Below are positions 10,836 through 14,473 of a stretch of DNA of 14,473 nucleotides, piece by piece. Origin of the DNA: Clostridia bacterium (GTDB lineage: Bacteria; Bacillota_A; Clostridia; Oscillospirales; CAG-272); contig JAFXHW010000120.1 of the NCBI GenBank assembly GCA_017533545.1, positions 1-14,473 of the forward strand, given 5' to 3'. Made by a program: the position numbers and the translations under genes. Position 1 is the stretch's first letter. Each line of letters begins with the position of its first letter. The notes below the pieces were generated by a model. The model was not told where the DNA came from. It ran no database searches and was given only the letters and a program-made list of their open reading frames with translations.

Positions 10836-13800
10836 CGTTTAAAATCACTTGAGCTTTTCGGCTTTAAGTCCTTCCCCGACCGTACCCTTCTTGATTTCAA
10901 CAGCGGTATGACAGTCGTCGTCGGACCCAACGGAAGCGGAAAATCGAATATTTCTGACGCTATCAGATGGGTTCTCGGCGAGCTGAGCGCAAAGAGCGTT
11001 CGCGGAACTAAGATGGAAGACGTCATTTTCAGCGGATCGGACGGCAGAAAGGCTCTGCCCTATGCCGAGGTAACGCTGACTATCGACAACACCGACGGCA
11101 TCGGATCGGGCAAGCTCGATTCGGAATACGACGAGGTATCGGTTACCCGTCGCTGCTACAGAAGCGGTGAAAGTGAATATCTCATCAACCGCAAGACCGC
11201 CCGTCTTCGCGACATCGCCGAGCTCTTTATGAACACCGGTGTCGGAAAGACCGGCTATTCCATAATCGGTCAGGGACGCATCGCCGAGATTATCTCGCAA
11301 AAGAGCGAGGAAAGACGAATCATCTTCGAAGAGGCCGCGGGTATTTCCAAATACCGCTTTAAAAAGAACGAGGCCGAAAGAAAGCTTCTCGGTGTGGACG
11401 ACAACCTCATTCGTCTTAACGATATTTTAGGTGAGCTGTCGGCACGTCTCGGTCCTCTTGAAAGAGAGTCGGAAAAGGCAAGAAAATATCTCGACATATA
11501 CGAAAAGAAAAAGCAGACAGACGTTGCGCTCTGGCTTTACGACCTCGATGCCGTAAGAGTGCAGATCGACAAGGTCGAAACCGAATACATATCCGCAAAG
11601 AGTCTTTTTGACGACGCCGAGGAAGCGCTCAACACACTTGAGGCGCGCAGCGAGCGTCTTTTCTCCCTTGCGCAGGAATCGAAGCTCAATGCGGGCAGAA
11701 CAAGCGAGAGAATTGCCAAATACCGCGAGCGCAAGAGCGCGCTTGACAGCGCAAAGATGGTGCTTGACAATGACATCCGCCATCTCGAACAGCAGATCCT
11801 TGACACCCAAAATGAGATCAAGGTAAAAAAGAGCGCCATCGTCGAAGCCGAAGAAAGAAAAGAAGCACAAAAGGCAACAAGCGCTGAAATCCTTTCCGAG
11901 CTTTATGAGCTTGAAACCAAATACGAAGCGGACAACGCTTCTCTCGAGCAGATGCGCGAAAAGCGTGCCTCGATCGAAGTTAAGCAGGATGCTTTGCGCC
12001 GCGAGATCGAGCAGGGTCGTCTCTCTCTCAGCGATGCCAAGGTAAGACGCGCCGCGCTCGAAAGCTCGATATCGAGCATTGAGGGCCGCCGTGAGCAGCT
12101 TACAGAATCGATCGGCGAATCGCGTTCCCGCCTTGAACTGATCGAAAGCCGCATCGAGCGTGCCGAAAAATCGCTTAAAGATTACAGCGAAAATGAAGAA
12201 AAGATCAAAGCGGAGCTTTCGGAGATCGAAGGCTCGATCGCATCAAAGCGCGACGAGGCCGCAAAGATCGAAGAAGAGCTCAATGCACTGAACTTTGACA
12301 GAATGTCCAAAAAACAGCGTGCCGATACTCTGCGCCGTATGGACGAGCTCTTTGAGGGCTATAATCATTCGGTAAAGGCAATAATGCGCGCAAGCGATCA
12401 CGGTGAAATAAAGGGCATTTACGGTCCTGTTTCAAAGCTGATAGACGTAAAAGAAAAGCATGCTGTCGCAATTGAAACAGCGGTAGGCGCCAACATTCAG
12501 AATATCGTTGTTACCGATGAAAATGCCGCAAAATCGGCAATATCCTATTTGAAGCAGAACAATGCGGGCCGCGCAACCTTCTACCCGCTTACCTCCATCT
12601 CTCCCCTTACTCTGAACATCGGGCGAGACACCCTTGAAAAATACAAAGGATACATCGGTATCGCTTCCGAGCTTGTCGAATGCGATGCCAAGTTCACCGC
12701 AGTAATCGAGTATATGCTCGGCCGCACCGTTGTTTTTGACACTCTCGAAAACGCTACTGTCATGGCAAAGGCAACCGGATACCGCACAAGAATCGTCACC
12801 CTTGACGGTCAGCTTATCAATGCGGGCGGCTCCTTTACCGGCGGATCGGTGAAAAAGGATACCGGCATGCTCACCCGCTCAAGCGAGATCTCCCGCATCG
12901 ACGCCGAGATCGCGCGTGCCGACGTTGAGATCGCCGCCGCGCAAAAACGTCTTGACAGCGCCAATGCCGCTCTCGGCGAAGCGCAGGACAAGATAAACGA
13001 TATAAACGACCGCCTCGCCATTATCGCGCGACTTTATCAGGCGGAAAACACCCAGTATCAGGTACTTATCTCCCAGCGCGACAGCGACAAGGAAAGCATC
13101 TCTTCTCTTGAAAACGAGCTTAATTCCCTTTCTGATGCGGTAAACAATGCCGACTCGGATATGGCCGTTATCGACATCGAGATCGCAAAGCTCGGCGAGA
13201 TGATCGACAACTCCGTGAAGGAAGAGAGCGAGACCGAAAGCGCGAGAATCGAGATAACAAAGCTTATCACAAAGGCATCAGACGCTCTCACCACTCTTCG
13301 TCTGAAAGCCGCCGAGCGCAAAAAAGACCACGAGGCATCGGAAAACACCGTTTCGCTTACCGATCTTACCATCGCGTCTCTGAATGAGCAACTTTCAAAG
13401 AGCGAATCGGTAATAAAAGAGCGTCATGGCCGCATTGCCGATCTTAAAAACAGAATCATCCTTACAGAAGCAGACGAAAAGGCGCTGTCCGACGACATCG
13501 ACAACCTCACTCGCGAGCTTGCCGAGCTCAACAGTACGTCGGGACGTCAGGATGCCGAGCTGTCCGAGCTCCGCGCAAAGATCAAGGAGCAGGGCAACAA
13601 ACGCGAAAACCTTTTCTTCGAATACAACCGACTCGAAAACAAGCGCGAGCAGGTCAAAAACGAATTTGACAAGCTCACCGAAAAGCTTTGGGAAGAGTAC
13701 GAGCTCTCTCCCTCGGGTGCCAAAGAGCTCAACTATACCCCCGTCACCGAGGCCAACAGACGCGAAGCTGCGACACTTCAAAACGAGCTTCGTTCCAAGC

Positions 13801-14432
13801 TTAAAGCCCTCGGAAACGTCAACACCTCCGCTATCGAGGAATTCAAGGAGGTCCGCGAAAGGCATGAATTCATGTCCGAGCAGATCGGCGACCTTGAAAA
13901 ATCCAAAAACGAGCTGCTTTCGATCATCGACAATCTCGAGCGTGAGATGCGCGAGAGATTTACCGAGACCATCGATTCGCTCTCGATATCCTTCAACACG
14001 GTATTCCGCGAGCTGTTCGGCGGCGGATCGGCCGAGCTGAAGCTCACCGATCCCACCGACGTTTTGCAGAGCGGTATCGAAATAAACGTTGCCCCTCCCG
14101 GAAAGATCATCAAATCGCTTTCCCTTCTTTCGGGCGGTGAGCAGTCCTTCGTTGCGATCGCTCTCTTCTTTGCGATTCTCAACATCAATCCCACTCCCTT
14201 CTGCGTGCTCGACGAGATCGAGGCGGCTCTCGACGATGTCATCGTCGCCCGCTTTGCCGAATACGCACGCCGTTATTCTCCTCACACCCAGTTCGTTATC
14301 ATCACCCATCGCCGAGGCACAATGGAGCGCGCCGACACAATCTACGGCGTAACAATGCCCCGCCGCGGTGTTTCCAAGGTACTCACCCTTGATATCGGCG
14401 AAGTTGAAGAGAAGCTGGGAGTCAAGCTGTAA
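10833..14432 (+). CDS. smc: Chromosome segregation ATPase SMC
   Basis: SMC forms a ring-shaped condensin with ScpA and ScpB that organises and separates chromosomes. The 1199-residue protein is near the usual length of about 1190. The N-terminal ATPase half has Walker A GPNGSGKS (31-38) and the Q-loop region GKTGYSIIGQGRIAEI. Long coiled coils cover about 170-505 and 680-1040. The hinge spans about 528-675 and ends in the glycine-rich AGGSFTGGSVKK (from A664). The C-terminal half has the signature LSGGEQSF (S1100), Walker B FCVLDEIEAALDD (D1127, E1128) and the H-loop ITHRRGTME. GTG is the start, with GGAGG 5 bases upstream. A promoter in the upstream gene suggests partly separate control. Antisense open frames over it are shadows of its codon usage. 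Confidence 0.97.
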   Translation: MRLKSLELFGFKSFPDRTLLDFNSGMTVVVGPNGSGKSNISDAIRWVLGELSAKSVRGTKMEDVIFSGSDGRKALPYAEVTLTIDNTDGIGSGKLDSEYDEVSVTRRCYRSGESEYLINRKTARLRDIAELFMNTGVGKTGYSIIGQGRIAEIISQKSEERRIIFEEAAGISKYRFKKNEAERKLLGVDDNLIRLNDILGELSARLGPLERESEKARKYLDIYEKKKQTDVALWLYDLDAVRVQIDKVETEYISAKSLFDDAEEALNTLEARSERLFSLAQESKLNAGRTSERIAKYRERKSALDSAKMVLDNDIRHLEQQILDTQNEIKVKKSAIVEAEERKEAQKATSAEILSELYELETKYEADNASLEQMREKRASIEVKQDALRREIEQGRLSLSDAKVRRAALESSISSIEGRREQLTESIGESRSRLELIESRIERAEKSLKDYSENEEKIKAELSEIEGSIASKRDEAAKIEEELNALNFDRMSKKQRADTLRRMDELFEGYNHSVKAIMRASDHGEIKGIYGPVSKLIDVKEKHAVAIETAVGANIQNIVVTDENAAKSAISYLKQNNAGRATFYPLTSISPLTLNIGRDTLEKYKGYIGIASELVECDAKFTAVIEYMLGRTVVFDTLENATVMAKATGYRTRIVTLDGQLINAGGSFTGGSVKKDTGMLTRSSEISRIDAEIARADVEIAAAQKRLDSANAALGEAQDKINDINDRLAIIARLYQAENTQYQVLISQRDSDKESISSLENELNSLSDAVNNADSDMAVIDIEIAKLGEMIDNSVKEESETESARIEITKLITKASDALTTLRLKAAERKKDHEASENTVSLTDLTIASLNEQLSKSESVIKERHGRIADLKNRIILTEADEKALSDDIDNLTRELAELNSTSGRQDAELSELRAKIKEQGNKRENLFFEYNRLENKREQVKNEFDKLTEKLWEEYELSPSGAKELNYTPVTEANRREAATLQNELRSKLKALGNVNTSAIEEFKEVRERHEFMSEQIGDLEKSKNELLSIIDNLEREMRERFTETIDSLSISFNTVFRELFGGGSAELKLTDPTDVLQSGIEINVAPPGKIIKSLSLLSGGEQSFVAIALFFAILNINPTPFCVLDEIEAALDDVIVARFAEYARRYSPHTQFVIITHRRGTMERADTIYGVTMPRRGVSKVLTLDIGEVEEKLGVKL

Positions 14433-14473
14433 TAACCACATCGCTTTTTGCGATCAAACCATATTTATCGGAG
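14433..14473 (+). other. Downstream edge of smc with a small hairpin and a ribosome-site-like end
   Basis: A perfect 5-bp hairpin, ATCGC (14440-14444) with GCGAT (14450-14454) around T5, follows the smc stop by 7 bases. No T run follows it, so I do not call a terminator. The window ends in TCGGAG, which looks like the Shine-Dalgarno of a following + strand gene; ftsY is the usual neighbour, but nothing of it is visible. Confidence 0.4.

Noticed and set aside
13395..14441. 348-codon open frame on the - strand opposite the end of smc
   Set aside because: It is fully antisense to the conserved SMC ATPase half and resembles no family; a codon-usage shadow.
1..14473. Possible defence system, mobile element, prophage or CRISPR array
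   Set aside because: Every substantial gene is a recognised housekeeping family in conserved order, with no transposase, integrase, phage-like gene or regularly spaced repeats.

Overview
The window is a housekeeping stretch of a low-to-moderate GC Gram-positive chromosome. It most likely comes from the class Clostridia, and an Oscillospirales (Ruminococcaceae/Oscillospiraceae)-type lineage is my best inference. The grounds are the gene order infC-rpmI-rplT, SpoU methyltransferase, dprA-topA-trmFO, plsX-rnc, Elp3-like radical SAM, smc. Further support comes from folate-dependent TrmFO, Bacillota-like sigma-A promoters, and a probable L20 leader upstream of infC. All genes lie on the + strand. 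I see no mobile element, CRISPR array, tRNA, rRNA or phage gene.

Region by region. 1-320: the last codons of a probable rpsP (ribosomal protein S16), then khpA (KH-domain RNA-binding protein), closed by a hairpin terminator. 370-2010: the translation-factor operon infC-rpmI-rplT, with a near-consensus promoter, a roughly 155-nt structured leader with an attenuator, a non-AUG (AUC) start for infC, a 187-nt structured gap between infC and rpmI, and a strong terminator. 2061-4244: a SpoU-family RNA methyltransferase and dprA (single-stranded DNA binding and recombination mediator). 4293-7899: topA (topoisomerase I) overlapping trmFO (tRNA m5U54 methyltransferase). 7931-10750: plsX (phospholipid synthesis), rnc (RNase III) and an Elp3-like radical SAM protein, joined by short overlaps at plsX/rnc and rnc/radical SAM. 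10692-14432: smc, which seems to have its own promoter inside the 3' end of the radical SAM gene and a folded leader. The window ends on a Shine-Dalgarno-like sequence for the next gene, which is commonly ftsY in this context.

Functionally the genes serve ribosome assembly and translation initiation (rpsP, khpA, infC, rpmI, rplT), RNA modification and processing (SpoU methylase, trmFO, rnc, radical SAM), and DNA topology and chromosome organisation (topA, smc, dprA), with plsX feeding membrane lipid synthesis. I found no convincing new multi-gene system. The points most worth checking are regulatory: the infC AUC start, the two RNA regions in the infC operon, and the smc promoter and leader. 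The radical SAM gene is the one protein whose exact substrate I cannot name.
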